From: CAVONB01 sp963697205
GTDB lineage: Bacteria; Pseudomonadota; Alphaproteobacteria; Rhizobiales; Hyphomicrobiaceae
Direction: 5' to 3'
Assembly (NCBI GenBank): GCA_963697205.1
Contig: CAVONB010000015.1
Location: 462,226-526,225, forward strand
DNA length: 64,000 bases
Shown: positions 9,278-17,379 of the stretch, one piece after another
Position numbering within the stretch: the stretch's first letter is position 1
How the letters are laid out: every line of letters starts with the position of its first letter
Program-made: the position numbers and the translations under genes
Notes under the pieces: generated by a model
Seen by the model: the letters and a program-made list of their open reading frames with translations, nothing else
Told to the model about the DNA's origin: nothing
Database searches by the model: none

Positions 9278-9877
9278 TCACTGGTAAGGTTCGGTGCGGA
9301 AGGTGGTTGCGGCCTGAATTAGCGCGGAGCCGTTGCTCATCTTGCCCAGCCGCAGGAAGGGAAGGTTGGCCGCAAGCTCCCATTCGTAGCAGGCCGTAAC
9401 CAGGACGACGGCGCTGGCGCCGCCGGAGCTGTCGCCGATGTTGTCTCCGGCCGAGCCGCTGGCTGCTGCGAGGTTGCCGTCGGGGCCGATACAGGCCTTT
9501 GGAGCGACACTCGTGAAGTCGGCCCAGCTCTGGACGTGGACGCGCATCTTGTTTTGGCAGTCGATGTAGCTGGCGACCTGATCGCAGATCTGCTGCTTGA
9601 ATTCGGCGGCCGTCATGTTGGCCTGCTGGGCCTGGCCGGTACGGATCAGGCGTCCGGCACGCTCGACAGCGTTCTCCAGGGAATACGTCGTGAGGAAGTG
9701 GAGCCCGACGGTGATGACGCCGAAGCACATCATCAGAAACGGAACACCCACGAAGCCGAATTCGACGGCGGTCGTGCCACGTGTGTCCTTCCGGAACGTG
9801 CGCCGCGTCAGGCGTGCGGTGCGTGTGGGCCGGAGGCTCGAAAGCTTCTGCAACATCGTGCGAGATCCTGCCAACAT
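9278..9877 (-). CDS. TadE/TadF-like minor pilin
   Basis: This 199-residue protein has a basic N-terminal leader and the prepilin-like segment TRGTTAVEFGFVGVPFLMM at about residues 33-51, where the Glu-Phe pair follows Gly at the expected spacing. A Ser/Gly-rich, low-complexity stretch occurs near residues 140-155. It pairs with the TadE-like gene downstream and is transcribed away from the main Tad operon. The annotated start may be slightly long: a second Met lies at residue 8. The role, a minor pilin needed for fibre assembly, is inferred from the family. Confidence 0.88.
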   Translation of the reverse strand: MLAGSRTMLQKLSSLRPTRTARLTRRTFRKDTRGTTAVEFGFVGVPFLMMCFGVITVGLHFLTTYSLENAVERAGRLIRTGQAQQANMTAAEFKQQICDQVASYIDCQNKMRVHVQSWADFTSVAPKACIGPDGNLAAASGSAGDNIGDSSGGASAVVLVTACYEWELAANLPFLRLGKMSNGSALIQAATTFRTEPYQ

Positions 9878-10016
9878 TCAGAACATGACGGTACGGATTG
9901 CATTTCTAATGCCTGCAGGACTAACGGATCATTAATGGTCGGGATTGGACGCAATCAGGGTAAACGGAGCGTCAGTGGTCGTACCCGGCCGGGTCGCCGG
10001 GCGGTGCATGGGCATG

Positions 10017-10044
10017 AAAAAACGCCGGAGCGAGGCTCCGGCGT
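10017..10044 (-). terminator. Rho-independent terminator
   Basis: A perfect 9-base GC stem (CGCCGGAGC, 10023-10031, with its complement after a 3-base loop) is followed on the minus strand by six T residues. It lies directly past the stop of the leftward secretin-N-domain gene at 10077. Confidence 0.85.
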
Positions 10045-10076
10045 CGAATGTCCTGGGTGCCGGCTTGCGGCTGGGC

Positions 10077-10601
10077 TTACTGGCTGCCCTGGCCGCTGTT
10101 CTCGGCGGCGGCGTCGCCCATCTTCAGCTTGCGATCGGTGCTCTTCGACAGGGCGTCGAACTGACTGGGATCGTCGCCGATGGTCAACACCTGATTGCAG
10201 TCCGGGGCGCAGTTGTAGGATGCGCGCGCCCCACCACGGTGCAGGTTGAGCACGCGTGCCTCATCACGGACCACGACGATCCGCTGGTCCTGGATGATGT
10301 TGCGGTCACCGTCGAGGGTGATGATGTTGGTGACCCCGAACGACTTGCCGGTCACCACCAGCATGTTGCCGCTCTGAACACTGACGTCGGCAATCGAGGG
10401 ATTGCCGACGATGATGTCGGCCACAGCGCGCGGCAGGCGGATCAGCGTGGACTGATCGTAGCGCACGACGAGGTCGTTGGCGGCGGCGGGAGTGACGACA
10501 CCGAATAGGGCCGTCAGGCAGCTGAGGCCGGCGGCGAGTGCCGTGCCCAGGCGGGTTGCGGCCGATGCGTTCTTGGTGCGGCCAAGCATGTGCGCAGGCA
10601 T
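10077..10601 (-). CDS. Stand-alone pilus secretin N-terminal-domain protein
   Basis: This protein has 174 residues when started at ATG 10601, which is preceded by a good ribosome site (GAGGAAG); a longer start at 10637 lacks one. A signal peptide ends near residue 42 (AAAND). The core (IRLPRAVADIIVGNPSIADV and the following Val-rich strands) matches the pilus-secretin N-terminal domain found at the start of CpaC/RcpA, but the secretin barrel is absent. It presumably sits in the periplasm and may bind or gate the CpaC channel. The C-terminal 60 residues have two Cys residues (YNCAPDCNQ) that could form a disulfide. A terminator follows at 10017-10044. Confidence 0.85.
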   Translation of the reverse strand: MPAHMLGRTKNASAATRLGTALAAGLSCLTALFGVVTPAAANDLVVRYDQSTLIRLPRAVADIIVGNPSIADVSVQSGNMLVVTGKSFGVTNIITLDGDRNIIQDQRIVVVRDEARVLNLHRGGARASYNCAPDCNQVLTIGDDPSQFDALSKSTDRKLKMGDAAAENSGQGSQ

Positions 10602-11180
10602 GAGGTCTTCCTCTAATCGATGCGGCGACGCGCACAATTACTCCAGCAAATGGTGAAGGAAGATTGAACGTCTGCGCGGAACCGGCACGGGGTGCCCGGT
10701 GGGGCCAGTTGCCTGCTTGGCGAACACCGTCCGGCGAGGTCCGGTGCGGGGATGCGGCAATCGTGCATTGTCGCGCCCGATGGGCCGCTGGGGACTTGGA
10801 GGCTCAATTCAGGCGGCGGGTGCGGTAGTCTAACCGCTGCCGATTTCCGGACTGCGGCGCGGACATTGCAGTGCAATGCGGATGATTACAGATCGCGCAA
10901 GATATTTTTAGGGAATGTTTTCACGAGGAATCTCTGTAAGTAATCGAATATTTACGTGGCATCCATTGACGCCCTCAAGTATATCTTCTTGTTTTCTTGT
11001 TGTTACCTTAGATGATGCCGGGATCATCCGACCGGTAATTCGGTCATATTCTACAAACTACGGCTTTTAACCTGCCTTTAAGTTCCGGTGGGCTAAGGTC
11101 CGCCCAGTTCAGACATGAGGGCGGTTCCTCGGTTGAACTGACTGCCAAGTGCAATCACCTCGAGTTGGGAGAGAGTTGTC
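10602..11180. other. Intergenic region, 579 bases, AT-rich leader of the major pilin
   Basis: No credible gene is seen. The stretch 10860-11080 is clearly AT-richer than the rest of the window and should contain the strong pilin promoter and a long 5' leader. Close to the pilin, CAGTTCA at about 11104 can pair with TGAACTG at about 11135-11141, a possible leader hairpin. The divergent secretin-N gene would also start from here. Confidence 0.55.
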
Positions 11181-11348
11181 ATGAAGAACCTGTTCGCTCG
11201 CTTTGCGAAGGATGAGTCCGGTGCGACCGCCATCGAGTACGGCCTGATCGCCGCGCTCATCAGCGTTGTCATCATCGGCGCCGTCACGCAGCTCGGTGGC
11301 GCTCTGGAAGATACGTTCCAGTCGGTCGCCGACACGCTGGGCAACTAA
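11181..11348 (+). CDS. flp: Flp/Fap family type IVb major pilin
   Basis: This 55-residue prepilin has a 14-residue basic leader ending in Gly. The mature N-terminus is ATAIEYGLIAALISVV, with Glu at +5 and the Glu-Tyr pair that define Flp pilins. The rest is a single hydrophobic helix with a short polar tail. The prepilin peptidase encoded downstream (cpaA) should cleave after Gly14 before assembly. The ribosome site GGGAGAG precedes the ATG, and a strong terminator 40 bases after the stop gives it its own short transcript, as expected for the abundant major subunit. Confidence 0.95.
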   Translation: MKNLFARFAKDESGATAIEYGLIAALISVVIIGAVTQLGGALEDTFQSVADTLGN

Positions 11349-11388
11349 TCGCGGAGTTCGGCGGCCTGGCCGCCGTTCACTGCAGTCC

Positions 11389-11426
11389 AAAAAAACCACC
11401 CGACACGAAGTGTCGGGTGGTTTTTT
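11389..11426 (+). terminator. Strong rho-independent terminator after flp
   Basis: A stem of at least 11 bases (ACCACCCGACAC, 11395-11406, with its complement from 11411) has a GAAG tetraloop and six T residues. An A run on the other side makes it potentially bidirectional. It separates the major pilin from the rest of the Tad genes. Confidence 0.93.
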
Positions 11427-11612
11427 ATGTGCAATCGGCTGGGTTGCGGGTTTGGGGGCGGCACCGCCGATGGGAGGTGCTTTGATGATCCGTTGGCGGG
11501 AATTTTCACTTTTCCCCGCTAAGACAGTCGATGTCGGATCAAGGAAGCGGGGTCCAAGGTCACGACGGCGCGGTTGCGTCGAACAAGCATCCGGAATTCA
11601 GGGGCAGGTTTC

Positions 11613-11849
11613 ATGTTGGTTACCAGGGCGATCACCAAAGTGAAGGCGAAATTGGCTATCGCATCGCTCGGCGTCACTTCGAGGGCCACGGTCGTGCTGG
11701 CGGCGTTTGCCCATGACCGGCGCGGGGCGACGTCGACGGAATACGCTTTGATCGCGGGCTTTTTGAGCATCGTTATCCTGTTTGGTGTGACGAATGTCGG
11801 CCAGGTTCTGCTCGAGATTTTCACAAACACAGCTGCGGCGATCGAGTGA
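11613..11849 (+). CDS. Second Flp-type pilin (start uncertain)
   Basis: The C-terminal part carries the Flp signature RRGATSTEYALIAGFLSIV, with cleavage expected after Gly and Glu at +5. From ATG 11613 (ribosome site GGGGCAGG) the leader would be 38 residues, far longer than usual. An internal GTG at 11694, preceded by GAGGG at ideal spacing, would give an 11-residue leader and a 51-residue prepilin, much closer to family norms. The outer bounds are given here so that nothing is lost, but 11694 may well be the functional start. It could be a minor pilin or an alternative fibre subunit. Confidence 0.8.
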   Translation: MLVTRAITKVKAKLAIASLGVTSRATVVLAAFAHDRRGATSTEYALIAGFLSIVILFGVTNVGQVLLEIFTNTAAAIE

Positions 11850-12065
11850 GGCATTTGGTTCGGCGCTGTGGCTGATAGTGCCTGCGGATGACCGGCGCGT
11901 TCACGGGACGATTGCGGGTCAAGCCATATACAACGCAATCTCAGCGGCAGGCGACGGGGTGCGGTGCTGCCTTCGGGTCAAGGACTTAAAGGCCGCTTAA
12001 CCTCTGTGCTGAAGAATACGGCGCGATCGAACAGGTCCCCAAGGGGACCGCATGGAGAATGCGCC

Positions 12066-12569
12066 GTGCTTGAAAATGCCCTCCTCCTGGTGTTCCCGCT
12101 CGCCATGGCGTTTGCGGCTGCCACGGATTTTCTCACCTACACGATCCCGAACAAGATCTCGCTGGTGCTGATCGCCGCTTTCGCGGCGATCGTGCCCTTT
12201 ACCGATCTGGGCTGGCCGGCGATCGGCATGCACGTCGCCACGGGCGCTGCCGTCCTATGCGTTGGCTTTGCCCTGTTCAGTGCGGGGCTGCTGGGCGGCG
12301 GCGATGCCAAGCTGCTTGCTGCAGCGGCGCTGTGGATCGGGCACGAGCATCTGCTGGCCTACGTGACCATGGTCGCCATCTGCGGCGGTGCGCTGGGCAT
12401 GGTCCTGTTGGCGTACCGCCGGGTGCCGTTGCCGGGCTGGCTCAGCGGGCGTGACTGGGCGCAGCGGTTGCACCAGCACGGCGGCGGCATGCCCTACGGC
12501 ATCGCGCTGGCGGCTGCAGGATTGTGGATCTACCCGTCGACACCCTGGTTCGCGGGCCTCGCGGCCTGA
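12066..12569 (+). CDS. cpaA: Prepilin peptidase CpaA/TadV (A24 family)
   Basis: This 167-residue integral-membrane aspartyl protease cleaves Flp and TadE-type prepilin leaders. The two catalytic Asp residues are in AATDFLTYTIPNK near the N-terminus and in the GxGD motif GGGDAKLLAA. About five hydrophobic segments are visible, and the N-methylation domain of larger PilD enzymes is absent, as is normal for CpaA. GTG 12066 is chosen because GGAG lies eight bases upstream and the hydrophobic N-terminus starts there. The frame is open to 11964, but the extra residues are basic and unconserved. Confidence 0.92.
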   Translation: MLENALLLVFPLAMAFAAATDFLTYTIPNKISLVLIAAFAAIVPFTDLGWPAIGMHVATGAAVLCVGFALFSAGLLGGGDAKLLAAAALWIGHEHLLAYVTMVAICGGALGMVLLAYRRVPLPGWLSGRDWAQRLHQHGGGMPYGIALAAAGLWIYPSTPWFAGLAA

Positions 12570-12752
12570 CCGCTTAGCTGTGACGGCGGCATGCTGTCCG
12601 GCCACAGCAGCGTATATTTTGTTCGTACAGGGAATGATCGGCGTCGGATCGGATCGAAATGTGACGTCCATTAACCGCGCATTGACCTTTGTTGCGCACA
12701 TTGGACGTCGAAGTGGACGACAGACCATTCGGTTGAAAGGACCCTTTTCGCG

Positions 12753-13553
12753 ATGAAGCGGGCACAGTTGATCGGCATCTCGATAGCTCTCGTGGCGGGC
12801 GTGCTGGCTTTCGTCATGATGCGCGGCATCGTCAACAAGCCGCAGAAGGTGATCGTCACCGAACAGGTGAACGCAACCGAGGTCCTCGTCGCACGCTCAG
12901 ACATCGGGCTGGGCACCGTGACCAACGAAGGTCACTTCCGGTGGCAGACCTGGCCGAAGGACGCGGTGACGCCGAATTTCATCAGCAAGGCGTCGGGCAG
13001 CGCTGCGGTGCGCAACCTGGCGGGCTCCGTGGCCCGCGCGCCGATCCTCTCCGGCGAGCCCATTACCAACATCAAGCTGATCAAGCCCGGCCAGGGCGGC
13101 GTCCTTGCAGCGATCCTGCCGGCGGGCATGCGGGCGGTCTCCACCAAGATCAAGGAAGAGACCGCGGTCGGCAAGATGATCCTGCCGAACGATCACGTCG
13201 ACGTGCTGCTGTCGCGGCGCCTGCGCCAGAAGGGCGGTGCAGAGGAGCACATCTCCGAGACGCTGTTCCGCAACGTCCGGGTGCTCGCCATCGGCCAGCA
13301 GATCGAGGCCCGCGAAGGCAAGAAGGGCGCGGAAGGTACGACCGCTACGCTCGAGCTGACGCCGCGCCAGGCCGAGACGCTGGCACTGGCCAACTCCATG
13401 GGTGAGATCTCGTTGTCACTGCGCTCCATCGCCGACCTGGTTGCCGGCGGGGCTGGTCCGCAGGAAGCGCTGGATCTCACGAAGAATCGCAATTCGTCGT
13501 CGGTCAAAGTCATGCGTTACGGCCAGAAGTCTCGCGCTTACGGCGTCAACTGA
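12753..13553 (+). CDS. cpaB: Flp pilus assembly protein CpaB/RcpC
   Basis: This 266-residue protein has a single N-terminal membrane anchor (IGISIALVAGVLAFVMM) and a periplasmic SAF domain, followed by the RcpC/CpaB region (ILPAGMRAVSTKI, LPNDHVDVLL). CpaB is a periplasmic component thought to connect with the secretin. The ribosome site GAAAGGA lies shortly before the ATG. It is the first gene of the long plus-strand run that continues through tadC. The 183 bases before it contain an AT-rich segment suitable for a promoter. Confidence 0.94.
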   Translation: MKRAQLIGISIALVAGVLAFVMMRGIVNKPQKVIVTEQVNATEVLVARSDIGLGTVTNEGHFRWQTWPKDAVTPNFISKASGSAAVRNLAGSVARAPILSGEPITNIKLIKPGQGGVLAAILPAGMRAVSTKIKEETAVGKMILPNDHVDVLLSRRLRQKGGAEEHISETLFRNVRVLAIGQQIEAREGKKGAEGTTATLELTPRQAETLALANSMGEISLSLRSIADLVAGGAGPQEALDLTKNRNSSSVKVMRYGQKSRAYGVN

Positions 13554-13659
13554 AGTCTACGGGGCGCTTTCAGTCTTTGTCCCTCAATCAAGTCTTGCGT
13601 GTGTCAGTTCGAGTCTCGTGTGCACCTCATCGGGTAGCTCGTCAGAAGGCTCTAGACCC

Positions 13660-15279
13660 ATGCATAATTTTTTCAAGACGGCCTGGGGTGCCACCCTGGT
13701 CGGAATGGCCGGGCTGGTGGCCTCGGCGCTCCTGCCAGGCCACGCTCAAGACGCCCTTGCCAACGGCAGGACGCGAACCGCGGCCATGCCGACGGGGCCA
13801 ATGCCCTACAGTCCGGATCACAACTCGCTGATCCGGATCTCGGCTCATGAACGGCTGCCGCAGGTTCGCGGCATCAAGATCGCCCGCAACAAGGCGGCGG
13901 TGATCGAGCTGCCACGCGACCTGCGCGACGTTGTCGTTTCGGCGCCGGAAATCATGGATGCGGTGGTGCAAAGCGCCAACCGGGTCCATCTGATCGGCAA
14001 GAAGACCGGCCAGTCGAACGCCTTCTTCTTCGATACCAACGGCGAGCAGATCCTGACGCTCGAAGTCGTCATCGAGTACGACACGAGCGCGCTCGATGCG
14101 CTGTACCGGCGATTGATGCCGGGTTCGAACATCAAGGCGGAGATCCTGAACGAGACGGTGATCCTGACCGGCAGCGTTCGCAGCCCGGTCGATGCGAGCC
14201 GCGCAGCCGATATCGCGTCGCGCTTCATCGTGACGCCAGATCCTTCGATTCCGCGGCGCGATGCGCCTAAAGTGATCAACATGCTCTCGGTCGAGGGCGA
14301 GGAGCAGGTGATGCTCCGGGTTACGGTCGCGGAAGTGCAGCGCTCACTGCTCAAGCAGTTCGGCGTGAATATCGGCGCCGCCATTAATGCCGGCAACTTC
14401 TCGACGACGCTGCTGACAGAGAACGCCTTGCCGCTGACGGCCGCGGCCGGCCTCGGTCAGCTGCCGCTCTCGGCGATCTCGACGGCGGGCGATCCGACCG
14501 ATCCGGCGACTGCCTGCGGCGTCGGCTCTATGTGCAGCTATCAGACGAGCGGTCCGGTCAAAGATGCCTTCACCAACAGCGGTCCTGTCACGGGCTGGTC
14601 GTCGGGGCGCAATCGAATCCAGAACGCGCTGCGTGCGCTGGAACGTGACGGTCTCGTCAAGACACTGGCCGAGCCGAACCTGACGGCGGTGTCGGGCGAG
14701 TCGGCGAAGTTCCTGGCCGGTGGCGAGTATCCGATCCCTGTGGTCGACAGCGACGGCAAGTTGACGGTGACCTTCAAGGAGTTCGGTATCGGCGTCGCCT
14801 TCACTCCGATGGTCATGTCGGAGGGCCGCATCAGCCTGAAGATCGAGACAGAGGTCAGCGAGCTTACCAACAACGGCGCGGTTTCGCTCTCCAACATCTC
14901 GATCCCGGCGCTGAAGAAGCGGCAGGCCAAGTCGACGATCGAGCTGCCTTCGGGTGGATCGCTGGCGATCGCAGGCCTCATCTCGGAGGACACGCGCCAG
15001 AACATCGATGGCATGCCGGGACTGAAGAACCTGCCGGTGCTGGGCACGCTGTTCCGCAGCCGGGACTTCATCAAGCAGGAAACAGAGCTCGTCGTGATCG
15101 TGACGCCCTACGTCGTGCGGCCCACCAGCCGCGGCCAGCTCGCTCGCCCCATCGACGGCCTGGCGGCTGCGACGGACATGAAGGCCAACTTCCTCGGTCA
15201 CCTCAATCGCATCTACGGGCAAGGCGGGTCTCGTCCCGTCGGCGATCTGAAGGGCGACTACGGTTTCATCGTCGAATAA
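13660..15279 (+). CDS. cpaC: Flp pilus outer-membrane secretin CpaC/RcpA
   Basis: This 539-residue protein has a signal peptide (about 1-32), a pilus-secretin N-terminal domain (IELPRDLRDVVVSAPEIMDA), a BON-like segment and the C-terminal secretin barrel. Typical secretin motifs include VTVAEVQRSLLKQFGVNIGA and VPGLKNLPVLGTLFRSRDF-type sequence (seen as MPGLKNLPVLGTLFRSRDF). It forms the outer-membrane channel through which the Flp fibre leaves. ATG 13660 is chosen because GAAGG precedes it and the signal peptide starts there; upstream codons in the same frame overlap cpaB out of frame and are not conserved. A Cys pair near residues 287 and 291 is unusual for a secretin. Confidence 0.95.
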   Translation: MHNFFKTAWGATLVGMAGLVASALLPGHAQDALANGRTRTAAMPTGPMPYSPDHNSLIRISAHERLPQVRGIKIARNKAAVIELPRDLRDVVVSAPEIMDAVVQSANRVHLIGKKTGQSNAFFFDTNGEQILTLEVVIEYDTSALDALYRRLMPGSNIKAEILNETVILTGSVRSPVDASRAADIASRFIVTPDPSIPRRDAPKVINMLSVEGEEQVMLRVTVAEVQRSLLKQFGVNIGAAINAGNFSTTLLTENALPLTAAAGLGQLPLSAISTAGDPTDPATACGVGSMCSYQTSGPVKDAFTNSGPVTGWSSGRNRIQNALRALERDGLVKTLAEPNLTAVSGESAKFLAGGEYPIPVVDSDGKLTVTFKEFGIGVAFTPMVMSEGRISLKIETEVSELTNNGAVSLSNISIPALKKRQAKSTIELPSGGSLAIAGLISEDTRQNIDGMPGLKNLPVLGTLFRSRDFIKQETELVVIVTPYVVRPTSRGQLARPIDGLAAATDMKANFLGHLNRIYGQGGSRPVGDLKGDYGFIVE

Positions 15280-15301
15280 CGGCTAGCGCAGGAGTGTCAT
15301 C

Positions 15302-16045
15302 ATGAACTCGCACCAAACACTGCGCTCGCGGGCGGCAACGTCTAGCTTGCGCGCCTCAGTGGCCAAAGCGGCGCTGATCACCATGGCTGTCGCCGCGCTC
15401 GCCGGCTGCCGCCACGTCGACGATCCGGTGTCGCCGATCAGCTTCTCGCTGGTCGATCCCTCGGAGCGCCACCCGATCCTGGTGTCGCAGGAGCCTTCGT
15501 CACTGTCGATCCGGGTGCCTCGCGGCTCCTCGGGGCTGACAACCACGCAGCGCGCAAGCCTGTCGCAGTTCCTCGGCCGGTATCGCGCCGCGGATGCAGG
15601 CAACAGCAAGCTGATCATCCAGGCACCGAGCGGCGGCGGCAACGAAGTCGCTTCGATGCACGCCGTCGGAGAGATCCGCCAGATCATGTCGGACTACGGG
15701 TTTGCCGACAATTCGGTGGCGGTTGAAGCGTTCCAGGCCGGCGTGAGCTCTCAGCCCGCGATCCGGGTCTCGTACCTGAGGTACGTGGCACAGGGGCCGA
15801 CCTGCGGTCGCTGGCCGGAAAATCTGGCACGCGATCCCTACAACCTGCCCTACACGAATTTCGGCTGCGCCACGCAAGCGAACTTTGCGGCACAGGTTGC
15901 CAACCCGGCCGATCTGCTGGGTCCGCGGACGATGACGCAGCGTCCTGCGGAGCGCCGCGACGCGACGTGGGAGAAGTACCTGAAGGGTGACTCGACCTCG
16001 TCGAAGAAGGCCGAGGACGAGAAGATCAAGACGGACGGCAAGTGA
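15302..16045 (+). CDS. cpaD: Pilus assembly lipoprotein CpaD
   Basis: This 247-residue lipoprotein has a lipobox LAGC with the acylated Cys at residue 36. CpaD proteins of the alphaproteobacterial Tad systems sit in the outer membrane or periplasm and help localise or stabilise the secretin. The sequence has the family's CpaD region, including a central block with GPTCGRWPENLARDP and NFGCATQANFAAQVANPADL. The C-terminal 40 residues are charged (Lys/Glu/Asp). It starts 22 bases after cpaC, and its stop lies just before cpaE. Confidence 0.94.
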   Translation: MNSHQTLRSRAATSSLRASVAKAALITMAVAALAGCRHVDDPVSPISFSLVDPSERHPILVSQEPSSLSIRVPRGSSGLTTTQRASLSQFLGRYRAADAGNSKLIIQAPSGGGNEVASMHAVGEIRQIMSDYGFADNSVAVEAFQAGVSSQPAIRVSYLRYVAQGPTCGRWPENLARDPYNLPYTNFGCATQANFAAQVANPADLLGPRTMTQRPAERRDATWEKYLKGDSTSSKKAEDEKIKTDGK

Positions 16046-16056
16046 GGTCAGACGCC

Positions 16057-17367
16057 ATGAAGCAAGTAGCATCTTCGGACTTCGGTGCAGTATCCGAGAG
16101 CCGCGACCTCGCTCCGTACGAGGGCGGCGAGGGTGCACAGCCCGTGCAGTACGAGAAGGCCCGGCCGATCCCGCGCATCTCGATCCAAGCCTTCTGCGAC
16201 TCGCCAGAGATGGCCGAGGTTCTGCAGACGGCGTCCGAGGATCGTCGGCTGTCCAAGGCGCACGTCAGTGTGCACATGGGCGGGGCAACGGCGGCCGTGG
16301 CTCACTACCAGGAGAGCCCGACGCCGAACCTCATCATCATCGAATCGACGTTCGATGGTGCGGACCTCATCGGTGAGCTCGACCGGCTTGCAGAGAGCTG
16401 CGATGCCGGCACGAAGGTGATCATCGTCGGGCAGTACAACGACGTGCTGCTCTATCGTGAGCTTCTGCGTCGCGGCGTCAGCGAATACCTGGTCTGGCCG
16501 ATCGAGCCGATGCAGGTGATGGAGAGCATCTCCAACCTGTACAACGACCCGCAGGCCGATCCGGTGGGGCATGTCTATGCCTTCATCGGCGCCAAGGGCG
16601 GCGTCGGGTCTTCAACAGTGTGCCACAACGCGGCCTGGGCTTTGTCCGAGATCTTGAAGAGCAACGTCGTCGTTGCCGATTTCGATCTGCCGTTCGGTAC
16701 CGCCGGCCTCGACTTCAACCAGGATCCCGTACAGGGCCTGGCCGAAGCGATCGCGAGCCCGGAGCGCCTCGACGAGGTGCTGCTGGACCGCCTACTGACC
16801 AAGTGCTCGGAGCACCTTTCGCTGTTTGCAGCGCCGGTCACGCTCGACAAGGAGTACGACCTGTCGCCGGAGGCGTGCGACATGGTTCTCGAGGTCGTGC
16901 GCCAGAGCATGCCGTACGTGGCTGTCGATCTGCCGCACGTCTGGTCGGCGTGGTCCAAGAAGATCCTGCTGCAGGCCGACGAGGTGGTGATCACGGCGGC
17001 GCCTGATCTGGCCAACCTGCGCAACGCCAAGAACATGGTCGACCTGCTTAAGCAGGTGCGCACGAACGATGGCCCGCCGCTGCTGGTGCTCAATACGGTC
17101 GGGATGCCGAAGCGGCCGGAGATCTCGATCAAGGAGTTCTGCCAGGCCGTGGATCTCAAGCCTGCGGCCGTAATGGATTTTGACGGGGAGACGTTCGGTC
17201 AGGCGGCCAACAACGGCCAGATGATCGAGGAGCTTAACCCTAAAGCGAAGTCTGCGGCGGCGTTTCGCGATATCGCCTTCGCGTTAACGCATCGCAAAGA
17301 GGTCCGGGTAGAGAAGAAACAGTCTGCCCTCGCTCCTCTTCTCGGCAAGCTGAAGCTCAAGCGCTAA
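16057..17367 (+). CDS. cpaE: Pilus assembly ATPase-like localisation protein CpaE/TadZ
   Basis: This 436-residue protein combines an N-terminal receiver-like domain (about residues 45-160; PNLIIIESTFDGADLIGELD) with a MinD/ParA-type P-loop domain. That domain begins at FIGAKGGVGSSTVCHNAAWA, a deviant Walker A with Lys after Gly. TadZ/CpaE positions the pilus apparatus at the cell pole. ATG 16057 is preceded by GAGG within the cpaD stop context; a GTG at 16042 in the same frame would overlap cpaD. The receiver-like domain seems to lack a full acidic phosphorylation pocket, as is usual here. Confidence 0.94.
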   Translation: MKQVASSDFGAVSESRDLAPYEGGEGAQPVQYEKARPIPRISIQAFCDSPEMAEVLQTASEDRRLSKAHVSVHMGGATAAVAHYQESPTPNLIIIESTFDGADLIGELDRLAESCDAGTKVIIVGQYNDVLLYRELLRRGVSEYLVWPIEPMQVMESISNLYNDPQADPVGHVYAFIGAKGGVGSSTVCHNAAWALSEILKSNVVVADFDLPFGTAGLDFNQDPVQGLAEAIASPERLDEVLLDRLLTKCSEHLSLFAAPVTLDKEYDLSPEACDMVLEVVRQSMPYVAVDLPHVWSAWSKKILLQADEVVITAAPDLANLRNAKNMVDLLKQVRTNDGPPLLVLNTVGMPKRPEISIKEFCQAVDLKPAAVMDFDGETFGQAANNGQMIEELNPKAKSAAAFRDIAFALTHRKEVRVEKKQSALAPLLGKLKLKR

Positions 17368-17379
17368 GGAGTTCAAGAC

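Noticed and set aside
10692..10943. 83-codon plus-strand frame in the pilin upstream region
   Set aside because: No ribosome site, no similarity to known families, and it crosses a sharp change in base composition.
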